Of a stretch of 64,000 nucleotides of DNA, positions 24,401 to 39,400 are shown one piece after another. The notes under the pieces were generated by a model. That model was not told the origin of the DNA, did not search any database, and was given only the letters and a program-made list of their open reading frames with translations. A program made the translations under genes and the position numbers. How positions within the stretch are numbered: the first letter of the stretch is position 1; every line of letters starts with the position of its first letter. Origin of the DNA: Echinarachnius parma (lineage: Eukaryota; Echinodermata; Echinoidea; Clypeasteroida; Echinarachniidae); assembly GCA_037951105.1 (NCBI GenBank), contig JBAMJV010008074.1:19897-83896 (forward strand), read 5' to 3'.

Positions 24401-27400
24401 AAATTGATTTCTGACAGGTTGCTTTTCATCACACGCTGATGAAACCAGGAACTGCCATTGTACAAAAAAGAGGAAGATGTTTTGTAAGTTCGCTCTAAAT
24501 GGAAAAACCCAGACTCGCTTGGTTGGCCTCTCTCATACATCAATCCCGATCCCTTTTCTTTTCGGATCTCAAATCAAATATGAACTTTGCTTCCATGGGG
24601 GCAAAGTTATAGGTATTCATATCTGTACACGGTTCACACAGTATACATCTGATCCGTAATCTATGCTATATATATATGATAATTTCATAAGTCATGTATT
24701 CCTAGTTCATACGCAGACAACACAGTATCTATCTGTGACCACATATTATACAGCGCGTTGTATAAGGCCCGGTCACATATCACCGGATAGCGTTAACGGA
24801 TGCACGACAGAGAGTAAACATTTTCAATCTGTTTGTATGCGTTTCTTGTCCGTTCCTTGTCAGGCGATGTACTTTGTTCTATCTGGCGGAATGCAATATT
24901 GTGCATGAAGCAATGTAGACGATTTTCACCGCCGGATAATTTGATTTTCACAAATGTTCTATTCGTCGGGGCATCCGTTAACGCTATCCGGTGATAAGTG
25001 ACAAGGGCTTTGTGTTCACACATTTTCATATTTCTGATATGGAATCTGTGCTATGATAATTTTGTAAACATGTATTTCAATTCATTCATATATACAGGTC
25101 TGTGACCTCAGAGTGCAATGTTCACGTCCTCAAAGATTTAACCCCTTGTGATAGTGGTGTAATAGCGATAGCGGGGGCATACTGTTAGGTGGGCTAGCTT
25201 GCTACTTGTTGGGACACGCTCTATGAACTTTTGTATAATTGTATTGTATTGAAATGATACATTAATTATTAATACAATATGTACAATAGTATTGTACTGT
25301 TTAGTCATTATATAGGCAAGCCTCCACACGTTCAAGTGCTAATAATAAAATAAATAATATATATATATTTATATAGCGCCTTTCACGATTGATAACCATC
25401 TCTAAGCGCTTTACAAATTATATTATTACCCCAGTCATTGGATACATTCTGCAATCAATCCAGCACACAAAGTGCACATTTTCCACTCCCTGGGGAGCAT
25501 TCCAGCCAAGGGCAACCTTGTGGGCGCTCACAATGCTTTAAGGAACTACAGTGTACGTCGTGCTCTGGTTTAGTATTTTATCGATTTTGTAGCTACCAGA
25601 ATTATGCTGATGCAGTGATGACTGAACGCAAGTCTAAGATATCTTGGGCTGCAGCAGAATTAGGCCATGAAAAATAAATGGTTGGATTGGCGTAACCCGC
25701 CCGGCCCTAAAAATACCAGCGATGTGTTATGTGTGTGTTTTTGTGTATTTGTGCGAAAAAAAATTAAAAAATTAAAAAATTAAAATCCCTACCGACCTAC
25801 CCTAATTTTTGGTTGCCCGTTACTCCAATCAAACATTTTTTTTTTGGCCTTATGCTGTTTCCTGTACTACATGTAGGTTATTATTATTCCTGTTAATGTT
25901 TTAAATCCCTCTGATTGCCAAATTAACATGAAAGAATCCACCTGTACACTGGTTATTCAGAAAAAGTTAACATTGAATAGCTTAATCCCACCCCCCCCCC
26001 CCCCCCCCCATTTATGTTTATGAAATCCCCATATAGACTTTGTACACAACCCACTCGGTTCCTGTGGTCAAGGGGTTAATCTACAATGAATAGAAGATTG
26101 ATTGGAAGTACAGTTCCTTTACCATTCATTCAATACTTGTTGCTTGTTTGTTTTTATTTCCATATTATAAGAAAGTTAACATCAAGACAATGCATGATTA
26201 TTATATACAAATTAAAAGAATTTAACAAATCGTACATGAAGAAACAAATTACAAGTGATGAAATAATGAAAATTCCTGCTGGATAACCCATGTATTCAGC
26301 TATAGAGCAATATTATGCCCTACTGCTGTTCTTCCATGGGAACCAGGGTCCCGTGTATGGGAGAACCAATCCTCATGCATGCTAAAGAACCCATCTCATT
26401 TTTTCGTAAAGAGCAGGGAGAAATCCCGGTGGGTGTTTACACATTTAAATAATAGTGCGGGAATAGGTGAATTGTTTTGACCCCTCGTGGTCCAGTTTAG
26501 TAAATACTTTGTGTAGTTTGAAAAATTGTTATTTGGGCATTAATGCCTTACTTGAGAAATAGCTTTACTCTATTTGTGGTATAAGCTTACCTGTATGACA
26601 CTATATGACACACTATTGTTGCGGTGTCGTTAAAAATTATTTCCAATCCAATCCATGGGAACCAGATAAATGGCAAGAGTAAGAAATAGATACCGGAATG
26701 ACCCAACAAACATCGAAGTAATAATAACAATATAAATGGTGTATAAATGGGTACCTGGTCAGGTGAAAATTTGCTTGGTGCACTTATAGGGTTGCCCGCC
26801 GCTAGTATGCTCCCCGGGGAGTTGAGAATGTGTACAAGATAATTGTGCGGGTCTGAACTGGACCAAATGACCAGGGATAATAATAAGCGCTTTGAGCACC
26901 TTATTAGGTGGATATTGCGCTTTATAAATATTCAATATTATTTTATTTGTTATTATTAATATTTGTTTTAAACACACGCACAAATACAATATCCCTACGT
27001 ATAACTAACACATATTTTAATAACATTGTGTGTATCAGGAACCAAACTAAGCAGCAAAGATAATTCTGATCTGTTCATGAATATTGGGACTATAGAGTCT
27101 GAGTTTGGGTCTAAAGAATGGATCAAACGCTGGGGTGCAGGGTAATGGGACAAAGATTTTCCCACAAAGTCGTGATTAATATGCTTGAACTCGACCCCTG
27201 TGTTTGTTTTCAAATTCCATGCTACATTGTTACTATTTACATTACCGCATGCAAATTGGGAGAATGATAAAAACGTCGGTCTACATACGCATACCAATTG
27301 TATCATATTTATGGATCTGGTTCAATAATTTTATGTTTTGTACTTTATACTTTGCACTTGTATTTAAATCCAGTCTTTATTAACCATCTTAGCGGCTAAT

Positions 27401-30400
27401 TAAATTACATGTATCCACAGGTTCTAGTTCTTTAGATAAGATTTAATGAATTGTATTTCCCTTTTCATCAACAATTATGTATAAAAAAGGAAGTCGCTTT
27501 GGTAATAATCCTCAGTGCCTACATGTGGCATTCATAGGCTTTATTTATTGTTAATGAAAAACAATAATCTTGATATCTGAGTTATTGTAACTTGAGTCTA
27601 CAGTGGCACTCAGAGGGGATAATCTCAATTTCTGTTTTTTTCCTCGAGATCTGACACTTAACTAAGAATACATGGTAGTCGTGACGTCAAAGCCATCCCT
27701 TTTACATATAAAGATCTACATGTACTGTATGTACACCCAATGCTCCACACTGGCACACTCGCCTTTTTTGTCAGTGAAATAATTTTTTCCCCTTTTCTGG
27801 TAGCCCCGAATAAAACATTTACTGGCCAGAAAATTTTATTTTCTTGAGTAATCACTCTTTCCTGATCAAACATTATAGATGAAGCATGACATGGAAGAAA
27901 AGAAGATTTGTCTAATTTTGTCATGTTGGGTTGACAATCTGCTTGCCTGACAGCGGCAGCGGGCCAGTGTGAATGGTGAGCCCTGTACACCTGTAGGCTC
28001 TTTTAAAAGCAGTAAACCCTACCCCTACAGAAAATGTTTGTCGCAAGCTAATGGCTAGCTAGGGGCTAGCTAGCGAGGCCAACTCTGCTGAAATTGTGAG
28101 TGTGCTGCAATTTTTAAGCGTTTAATATACCCCTTTCATAGTGCACTGATTGTCATCGGATGCGTCCAGACTCAATATATTCAATATATTGCTGTTTATT
28201 CTTTCCTCTGATGAGTGAGTGTTTGGAAAGTAATATTCATATTCTGCATAATCTTAGCTTTCTGTAAAGGTATAATTCAACTTCTGTTGGTTTTTAATGA
28301 ATCTACAATTTAAGGAAATTCTGAAACATCAAATTATATATGTACACAATTTACCATCTACATAATAAATGGTATATAAAGGAAATGTGTAAATGTTACC
28401 ATTCATGCGTATGTTTAAAGTTAGATATTTACAGCTAATTTATATAGTAGTTAAAATGGAAAACATGCATGTTGTTGGCCCTACTGCTTGATTGATATTG
28501 TGGAAATGATATAAGATAAGATGAAGCAAAACTAAACCTAAAAGTCAATAAAGTTATGGAGAAATATAATTTGAAAAGTTTCATAAAAAGAGTTCAAATT
28601 CTGTACATGTGAGTGTTGGGAAATATATTTTACATGGATTAAGTAACTTTGTGTTACTTTGAATGTAGAGTCAAGAAAAAAAACTCAGTAGGCGACCAAA
28701 CTATTTAGCAATATTTACTAAAACATGAATAGAGATAATCAGTATCATATCAATGAGCGTAAACGGTAGTTGAAACTTGAAAATGGGAATGAATATGATA
28801 ACAATATAAATAATATAACTAGAAAATAATAACAGGAACATGTAATTGTTGATGTTGACAAAAATTGAATAATTGAGTGAAGGAAGTGAAGAGTGAAAAA
28901 AAATGAGGTTCCTTTAAAAAGTTTGACAATTAAATTAAATCATTAGACCACCTCTAATAATTGATGTCAATTGATTTTTTAAATTCTATGAACCTGTTAA
29001 ATTCTGTTTTTCCCGTGGATGTAAACCCTACAAATAGCCAGAAAACAAATTCTTTCAGTCTCTGTGTTACAGCTTATTTGGAAAAACTGAAAGAGAACAT
29101 TATTTAATTGAATTTGGGCTTTATGGGGCCAAATTATAGATCAATGTTTTTCAGTTGATATGAGAAGGGAATTAAATGGCAAAATCTAAACTGAAAATTG
29201 ATAAAGTGCAGCAGTGGAAGCCCCAAATATTCCATGCTAAAAATTACCACGCCTCTGAGACCTCGTCTTAACTGGGAGAAATAGATTTTACCTCGATGTC
29301 ATCCGAGCGACATCTGGATTTAAGAAACAGTAGGGGGTCTGGTCATAAAACACGGGTTGAGCCTTCGTCAGGCTCATGGCCGCAGTCATAACCAGCCATC
29401 CGCAAAATCCTCACTCGGGTAGTACCATAACAACCGCACCTCCCTCATCACGATCAGCTGGCGCGACACGCGAGTATCGGCGTGTGCTGTGTACTTTAGC
29501 GCTGATATCATCTACCTGGGTAACGTTCCGCGCGCGTCTTAACTGGCCGTTTATCAGGATGTCGTCCGGACGTTACCGCGATATCACCCTGGCCCGACTA
29601 GGGTGAAACTCACCCCGATGTCGTCCTGATGTCGTCCTGATGTTATCCTGATTGGAGTGTCTTAACTGGAACGGTGTAGGATCTCATCCGGATAACATCA
29701 GGATGTTACCTCGACTATTTTTCCCGGTTAAGACGGTGGCACCAATACTTCCTTGGCCAGGTACATACTTGTGACTCTGTGCATTGATCACTTTGTGCTT
29801 CTACTTTCCATGTGCTTTTGATCTGGGTCCTGACTTATATAGTCAAACCTAAAACCTGTGTATATTGACCACCTAAGGGAAACAAGCAAAATGTCCACTG
29901 TAGACAGGTGACCTCCATCTAGACAGGTTCTTTCACACTGTTTCTATCTGCAGTGGATCACTTTTGGTGGCCTTAATAGGCAGGTTGGCTGCTATAGACA
30001 AGTGGCCACTAAGACAGGTTTGACTGTTATACTTCAAAACATTTGAGTGATAGAATAGTCAATTTCAAATCATTTTGGGTCATTTCTTTGAACTTTCATT
30101 TTGTTGGGAAAATTTGTAGAGGTATATCTCCCAAAAATGTCGTTTCGCTAGATGAGACTTGTATTGACTATATGCTAGGATAAACCTATTGCGCCATACA
30201 TATTTGATTTGGGGAATTTTAGAGCCTTTGCAAATACTGCACTGATGCGAGATAACAAGTTTGACGTCAAGCTCCTGCACCTACATACTTACAAAGAGTG
30301 TTTGATTTTGATCATTTTGTTCACCCTGGACATCATTTGAATGGTAAAAATGTGTCTTTCATTTTTGCTACATGTAAACATAAGTTGAACATGGTAAATA

Positions 30401-33400
30401 AAAGTAGTCTTTGATTCAAGACTGTCATTATCGCCTATTAACATGGTAATAAGTTAGACTTAGTCTTTCAGTCTTTGGTACAGCTTTGGCTTTGGCTGTT
30501 TACATGAATAGTAATTTAACCCAGTGTACGGGAACCTGGTGAACTATATTACAAAGTCTATGGAAATTTCATTATCCCAAAGGGAAGGGTTATTAAACAC
30601 ATGTGCAACTTTCACACATCACTTTATAGTGGATATATGTATTTATCCGATCACAAGCGTATTATTATTAATCCACCTTATGTCAGTCTGGTAAAAAAAT
30701 AAGTCATCAGTTTCCTTTAATTAACCGGTTCAGGGCTGGTCCTGAAAAAAACTTGGGTTGGAGTCTATGGAAATTGTATGACAAATTAATATTTATTCAA
30801 TAGATTAAATATAACAATGCTACCAAACTTATGTGTCTAAATCTATTCAGCAGGATATGAATTATTGTGTGCTGCCAAAAGTCTTTACAAATATTACTTC
30901 AGTAAAAATAAACCTTAACATTCCCTTCAGAAAATATGTTAATCACAAGACAATGAATAAAATAAAATAATGTAAAAAAATCAGGTTATATTTAATACAG
31001 TCAAACATGTGTGACTACATGTAGTACAAATTGGGGTACCATACTTATATCTAAAAAATCATCTCTTCAAACAACATTATCAGTCATAGCTCAACCACTC
31101 TCTATTTCTTTACTTCGTATACTCTAATTTCCTTTTCTAAAGCGCTTAGAGGCTTGTTTGCATTATATAAGCGCTATATAAATTCGTCATATAATTATTA
31201 TTATTATATATAAGACCTTGGAATGGGGCTTCATTTACAATGTTAATGTATTTGCGTACTCAATTCTCTCTCTTTCCATTGCCTTTGTATACCTTTGCTA
31301 TTCAGCAGATTAAATGGTTTAACCTGTCCCCTACTAGATTTTACCATCCCCATAGAGTTAATAAAGGAACCACCGTGTTCCCTGTAGGCAAGGGATTAAT
31401 TGTCCCTCCCTCTATGCCTCACCTTTGTTGCGAGCTATCATTGTATCTTTAACTAAACAAAGAGCAGAGGATCAAAATGCAGTGGTGAGGGGCAAAGGGA
31501 ATTCCCCATTTCGTCACCATGCCATCCCATGATATGGGCCCGCTGTGCAGTGCAGTACCGTGCAGTGTCATGAGAAGTCTTCTTTTTTGTTTTTCTTTAT
31601 ACAGTTATATACAGGATCCGGAAAAGCTTGAATGAACATATGCTCTGTCATTAGGCTTAGCAACACCACCAACACATTTGTGTTTTTTGTCGATGCAATT
31701 CTTTTTTCTTATCAAGTTGGTAAACTTTGCAATAAAGAGAGACAAGTTCTTGGAATATTTAATTATAACCATTTATAAGAATAGATTTTAAAATGTAGTC
31801 AGGTTGAAGTCTGCAGAAAATAATACATGTTTACCCAAAATAGGTTATCTTCAATTGGTTAAATAATTTTTTTAATTTGGATTTTTTTCTTCTTTTTTTT
31901 TTGGGGGGGGGGGGGCTAAAGATATAGAAAAAATGCATTGATTCTTGAAGTTATACTGTTTTTATTGGTGGCACTGTTAGTGTACATTGTACTTAGTTAT
32001 AGTACATAATTTAGTTTCATTATGCAGCATGAACCATTTCAATATTTGTTGTTTTCATTTGCCCTTTGTTTCATCAACATTAATTAATTAAGGGTTGCTA
32101 TGTCATTACTAAATATATCTGGATGTTTTATTTACATGTCCAGTTCAATGTATATTTGCACAAGTACAAAACAAACTTGGAGTTATCTGTTCTTTGAAAG
32201 GAAGTCTTTAAACTGTTTGGGAATTTTATTTGTGTTAGACCCCACTAGAATAGTTCTATTCCAAGTCTATTGTACACATGTAGATGACAGGGCTGAGTAT
32301 GCGACACAAGATCCTTTGAGTTGCCATTTAGGGTTCATCTAGATTTTTTGCTTGCATGTCATGAGTATGGAACTAATCTAACTACATGGTTTTAATCACA
32401 TAAGTTTACTCTTGCCTTTATTTTGTGTTTGTTCTTAAATACAGTTTTGTTATTGTCATTTCTGAATTCTATACATGTATAAAGCATACACCATTTAAAG
32501 TTGTATTCTTGTCAAACTTACTTGCATCGTCTTTCATGCCTGTTTATTTTCCTCTTACTAATTAAAGTACGCAGCCAGCTTTGGATTGTTAGGTTTTCTT
32601 GTTAATGAAAAAATATATGATTTAAAGGGTGATTCCATCCAGAAACTTGATGTTTGCTATAGAATGAAGCGAATATGAAGGATCACGAGTGAAAATCGGA
32701 GGCAAAATGGTAGAGCAATACAAAAATTATGACAGGATGAACTTTGCTCTGATTGTGTGTATCGTTCGCAATTGCTATCGATAGTGACGTCACTTGCGAG
32801 CTGCAGCTATTTTTGACTTGTACATGAACATTTTACAAAATTCAAATTTTCTTAATAACAAAGCAAAATTATGAGCTTACAAATTCCAAAGTATAGTTGG
32901 CCCATCGATATTCTTCTATGAATTTGTGAAAAAAAGCAGAGAGAAATTTATTTTTAGTTTAAAAAATGAGAAATAAGTGTATTTTCATGTACTAAAGGCA
33001 TGGCGAGTTGCTCGTCAATGGTCTTGCATTTGGCGGCAATTTTGAAACAATTGTGCATAACTACATGATGTTCAAATAGGCATATCTCCCATGTTTCTTG
33101 TCCAATTTTTATCAAATTTTCACCAATTATGCCTTTTATTCTGCTTTATCTCATCTAAAATCAGGCCCAGTATAGCAAATAGCACTTTATATTTCCACTC
33201 AGTGGACAAAACATGAGATCACAAAAATACATATTTTATCAACCTAGGTCTACTCTAAAACCCCTTCTTAATTGGGAAAAATAAACCTCACTTCGATGTT
33301 AACTGAGTGACTAGTGGATAAAAAACAGTAGGGGGTCAGGTCGTAAAACACGCAGCAAGCCTTCGGACCTATTCTTAATCTAAAATCCGCAAAATCCTCA

Positions 33401-36400
33401 CTCGGGTAGGTTACCATAACAACCACACCTCCCTCATCACGCGAACAGCTGGGGCGACACATAGTATCGGCGCGCGCTGTGTTTTTTGTTCACGGCCATC
33501 ACGTCTTCTACCCGGGTAACGTTCCGCGCGCTTCTTAATACAAGGTTTATCAGGATGTCATCCTGATGTTGTCAGGACGTCACCGCGCTATCACCCTGAC
33601 CCAACTAGGGTGAATCTTACCCCGATGTCGTCCTGATGTTGTCCTGATGTTATCCCGATTGGAGCTTCTTAATAGAAACGGTGTAGAATGTCATCCGGAC
33701 AACATCAGGACGTTACCGCGACTATTTTTCTTGATTAAGAATGCGCTTTAGGCTCTAGTTCCCTTTAGGCTTTGAGATGTTATAGAACTTGTCAATTCAT
33801 GCCTCAGTCACCTGATTGTTTTATCTAGGATAGTAGATAAAAATGAAAAGCCAAATCATTTTTTATCAGGGACATTGTCAACACCTAGCTTTGTGTATGT
33901 CTGATAGTTTTCTTGTTTGTCAATAAAATGTAAGCCTTTGAGATGTCTACAATTTGTTTAGTTATGGATATATTCACAATTGTTAGGATCCTATTTATAT
34001 GGATATCATGGATAATTAGCATACTATTAGCATATTAGCATAATTAGCATACTATTAGCATATTAGCATAATTAGCATACTATTAGCATAATTAGCATAC
34101 TATTTGCAATGTTTGTCTTTCTTGCTCTCAGTCAGATGAGAAACATTGTAAATGGTAATGCATTTGCTAGTACAAGGTCTTTATTTTTATAAAGTTTTCC
34201 TATGCTATTCTTTTAATACATCGTACAATTTTATTCTATGTTTTCTTTTATTTTGCTTTTTTGAAAACAGCAAACTGCTGAATGTCAATTGATCAATGGA
34301 GGAAGATTCAAGTATAGGATTAATGGTAAGTTTTCTCTCACCTCATTTCTCTTTTTGGGCAATTCCATAAATTCGGACGTACATTTCACACACTTCAATT
34401 AGGTACTAAAGAAGAAGTTAATGTAAATCATACGATTTTATGTGATCAATAGATTGCAAATGATGAGTAGAAAATAATAATATGACTTATTCAGATTTTA
34501 CCACCTTAATGACCTTGTACCGATTAAAAAACACTGCATGGTCGGACGTACTCAGAGAAAATGATTTTTCTGACAAGAGGATTTCAACTGGAAAACTCTG
34601 TGAAGTTAATCATTTTTTGGGGCCAAATCATCTATTACCATGTTGATAAGATTGTAAATGATAGGAAATATAAACAAAATTGTAATATTTTCCCTTCGAA
34701 GTATGGAATATTTACGCTTTATTTTTGTGTCGGACGTACAATGTCGGACGTACAAGACTGCCGTGTCGGACGTACATGTGTTATACCAATGCAAGTCTAC
34801 TTGCTGCTGAAATATTTGCTGTAAATAGACACTTTAAGTCATAGTTAGTACGTAATGTTGTCTTAAATGGTAGATATAAATATTTTATCACTGTACCATT
34901 AAATTTTGGCAGTATAATACAAATAAAAACACAAATAATCTTCACTAACATGAATATGCACTGATGGGACTACATGAACTAGATTTATAATGTATATTTG
35001 AAGTTTAGGGTTGATTTTTCATCACAAAATGTATGTTTGTTGTTCTTTCCTACTAAGAAAATTGTTAAATGTCCTAAGTGAGTCAAAACAAAATAATAAT
35101 TATACAACGTGGTCCACCTGAAGTATGTTTTTATGATATATTTTATAATGACAGCATGATAGTGTGTAGTATTAGTATGTAAATAGCCATACAAAAATGT
35201 GACTATGTAATGTCCAGCCATATGATGATGATTTGTTATAATTAGGGATATGAATCACTAAGTAATTAAGAGATATTACATTTGAATACACTCTTTAATC
35301 ATAGAGATAAGATACAGTGTGAATTTAAGTGTTTTAGGCTGGCAAAACTCTATATCATTTCAATGCCGTGTCGGACGTACATGGTCGGACGTACGCAAAA
35401 AGTGTACGTCCGACCACCCATTTTTTCCGTAATTAGTGATGATTGGAATTTTTTTTTTTACTCTCTGTGTAGAGGGGTTAGAACTTGCTTTGCATTGACA
35501 TCCTGCCCTTTATTGGGTTCTTTGTCTTTTCGTGAAATAGAAATTAAGTGTTTTTCCGTGTCGGACGTACATGACAAAAATAGTCCTGATATTAATTAGC
35601 TAAAAATCGTAATTAAAAGAGTATTTTTCTAATTTTTTTGTGTTAATGGATTCAGAAAGTTATACTGTTTACATCTATCATGGTCAATTAATTATTCAGT
35701 CTTTTTTAATTGAAATACATAAAAAGATCAAATGGTATGTTACAGCAAAGAAAAATCAGCAACTTCAGTATGCCTTGATTTGGAAGGGTCTCTTGACCTT
35801 GAACTTAGTCAAAACAAATTTTAACGAATGGTTTTTGACAGTTCACATTATTACCTTCAAATTGATGTATTATTTGGACCAATATGATGATTTTGAAATT
35901 TTGGCCTACTGGTTGACATATTTATGGAATTGCCCTTGGGCAATTCCATAAATTCGGACGTACATTTCACACACTTCAATTAGGTACTAAAGAAGAAGTT
36001 AATGTAAATCATACGATTTTATGTGATCAATAGATTGCAAATGATGAGTAGAAAATAATAATATGACTTATTCAGATTTTACCACCTTAATGACCTTGTA
36101 CCGATTAAAAAACACTGCATGGTCGGACGTACTCAGAGAAAATGATTTTTCTGACAAGAGGATTTCAACTGGAAAACTCTGTGAAGTTAATCATTTTTTG
36201 GGGCCAAATCATCTATTACCATGTTGATAAGATTGTAAATGATAGGAAATATAAACAAAATTGTAATATTTTCCCTTCGAAGTATGGAATATTTACGCTT
36301 TATTTTTGTGTCGGACGTACAATGTCGGACGTACAAGACTGCCGTGTCGGACGTACATGTGTTATACCAATGCAAGTCTACTTGCTGCTGAAATATTTGC

Positions 36401-39400
36401 TGTAAATAGACACTTTAAGTCATAGTTAGTACGTAATGTTGTCTTAAATGGTAGATATAAATATTTTATCACTGTACCATTAAATTTTGGCAGTATAATA
36501 CAAATAAAAACACAAATAATCTTCACTAACATGAATATGCACTGATGGGACTACATGAACTAGATTTATAATGTATATTTGAAGTTTAGGGTTGATTTTT
36601 CATCACAAAATGTATGTTTGTTGTTCTTTCCTACTAAGAAAATTGTTAAATGTCCTAAGTGAGTCAAAACAAAATAATAATTATACAACGTGGTCCACCT
36701 GAAGTATGTTTTTATGATATATTTTATAATGACAGCATGATAGTGTGTAGTATTAGTATGTAAATAGCCATACAAAAATGTGACTATGTAATGTCCAGCC
36801 ATATGATGATGATTTGTTATAATTAGGGATATGAATCACTAAGTAATTAAGAGATATTACATTTGAATACACTCTTTAATCATAGAGATAAGATACAGTG
36901 TGAATTTAAGTGTTTTAGGCTGGCAAAACTCTATATCATTTCAATGCCGTGTCGGACGTACATGGTCGGACGTACGCAAAAAGTGTACGTCCGACCACCC
37001 ATTTTTTCCGTAATTAGTGATGATTGGAATTTTTTTTTTTACTCTCTGTGTAGAGGGGTTAGAACTTGCTTTGCATTGACATCCTGCCCTTTATTGGGTT
37101 CTTTGTCTTTTCGTGAAATAGAAATTAAGTGTTTTTCCGTGTCGGACGTACATGACAAAAATAGTCCTGATATTAATTAGCTAAAAATCGTAATTAAAAG
37201 AGTATTTTTCTAATTTTTTTGTGTTAATGGATTCAGAAAGTTATACTGTTTACATCTATCATGGTCAATTAATTATTCAGTCTTTTTTAATTGAAATACA
37301 TAAAAAGATCAAATGGTATGTTACAGCAAAGAAAAATCAGCAACTTCAGTATGCCTTGATTTGGAAGGGTCTCTTGACCTTGAACTTAGTCAAAACAAAT
37401 TTTAACGAATGGTTTTTGACAGTTCACATTATTACCTTCAAATTGATGTATTATTTGGACCAATATGATGATTTTGAAATTTTGGCCTACTGGTTGACAT
37501 ATTTATGGAATTGCCCTTTTCTTACTTGAAATTGATTTTTTTTATTTATTTTTTTCTCATTTGAAATATGAATAGGCATTTTGATTATTGCTGTCCGTCA
37601 GTCTGTAAATCCGTTTTTACGATAACTCAATTATAAATTGAAAGACAATCATCAAACCTGGTAGCTGCATTGTATGTACCTTGAAGAGGTAACAATCTGG
37701 AAAGCTATAAGGTCAAAGGTCACATGAAATATATGCCACATTTTAATTATGAGCAATATCACTGCATGCAGAGAGTAATCATAAGCTGTTTCTGTGGAAG
37801 CATCTGTGCTGTCAAACCTGAGTTTCTATTATTTTGCTGTAAATGTTTAGGTTACCACTGAGCACTGGACAATTTTGTATATATTACAATTTTCATTGTA
37901 TTTTCTTTTTCATTGAAGGCTGTCCAGCATATGCCTAGAAGCCCAAAAATAATGTTCCTGCTCCAGTCCAAAACCTAGAGACTAGTTCCTTCGACATCAT
38001 GATATTATGTGCTGTGACTTTCAAACCAGGGTTTCTGTTATTTTGCTGTAAATGTTCAGGTTACCACTGGACGACATGATAGATTACAATTTTCATTGTA
38101 TTTTTCTTGTTCCTAATACTATTATAGGCTGTCCAGCGTATGCCTACGTGTCCGAAGATGATATGCCTGCTCCAGTCCATAACCTAGAGACTATAATTCC
38201 TCCAACATGTATATGACATGTATATGTTGTTGTGTGATGTGACTGTCAAATCTGGTTTTCTTATATTTTGTTGTATATATCCAGGTTACAAATGGACAAC
38301 ATGATATATTACAATTTTCTTGTTCCTAATACTATTAAAGGCTGTCCAGCGTATGCCTACGAGTCGGAAAATGATGTGGCTGCTCCAGTCCAAAACCTAG
38401 AGACTAGTTTCTTCTACACTTCCTGCGCTCCGACCATTGAGCCAGCGTTTGCTCTCCAGGCCTCCTCCTGTCATCTGATGAACTGTTCTGACTCAAGCAG
38501 GAATCAGTATCTGGGACTTAACGTCACCTTCAAACTGGAGCCGTACAGTAAGTGCAAGAACTTTGTAAACCTGCTGTAAACTTATAGCCTTACCTTTGAA
38601 ACATGTTCATGTTCTGCATGATATCCTCCAATACATCCTTTGAGTCTTATGTTACATTGTTTTCCATGTCTCATACTTCAAGCTGGACTGTTATGGCATT
38701 AACATCACCTTTAGAATTGAGCCATGTAGTGAATGCAAGAACTTTGTAGATTTGCTTGATTTTGCCCCATGTGTCCTGCACCAAAGCCTTCATAATCTAG
38801 CTCACCAGGCCTTAAAGGGACAGGTCCACTTTTACAAAACGTCTGAACAGCTTTCAGTTGACGGATGGGGATCAATGTAACACGCACAAAAAAAAAGAGC
38901 GAACAGCCCTCTAATTTGGATTCTACGAATGAAAAACGAATGCGTCCCTCCATTTAAACTATATATCGGTCAATAAAGGAGTTCAACTGATTTAGCATAA
39001 TATTACAACAATATACATGTAGTACTAATTCTCGTAAAGGTATTGTGAAGCAGACATTTGTTAACGTATGTCACGGAAAAAGATCTCAAAAAGAAAGAAT
39101 AAATAATTACATGTAGTCAGTTTAAGCGATGTTTGGGTATTTTGCTTGGTAAACGCTCACACATTAGTACTTATGCGCGAGTCACGTAGCTAGCGCGGGT
39201 CACGTAGGGGTCATGCATACCGATCTGGCACTCCGTGAAATCTATGTACAAACTTACTCACCGGCCGAAAATATGTATGTACCTACATGTAATTAACCGA
39301 CGTCCCTCAGTTTATTCAGTTTTAGGTCTATAACTCCACGAAAAAGAGATTTCAAGCCCTAATTTTTTCAGGCATGCTATTAAATGACATTTCCTTTCAT

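Larger units (their letters stand above)
15413..34270 (+). other. First intron of the receptor gene (about 18.9 kb)
   Basis: No convincing additional exon was recognised. It holds GAT microsatellites (15540-15715), MITEs, SINE-like tails and the hAT-like element at 20304-21567. Stretches 18200-19300, 21600-23400, 27000-29200 and 30600-32600 show nothing beyond AT-rich intronic sequence and small degenerate repeats. Confidence 0.6.

Noticed and set aside
34561-37529. Pairs of identical 60-105-residue frames
   Set aside because: Identity comes from the 1581-bp tandem duplication of a TIR element. They overlap on both strands and match no family.
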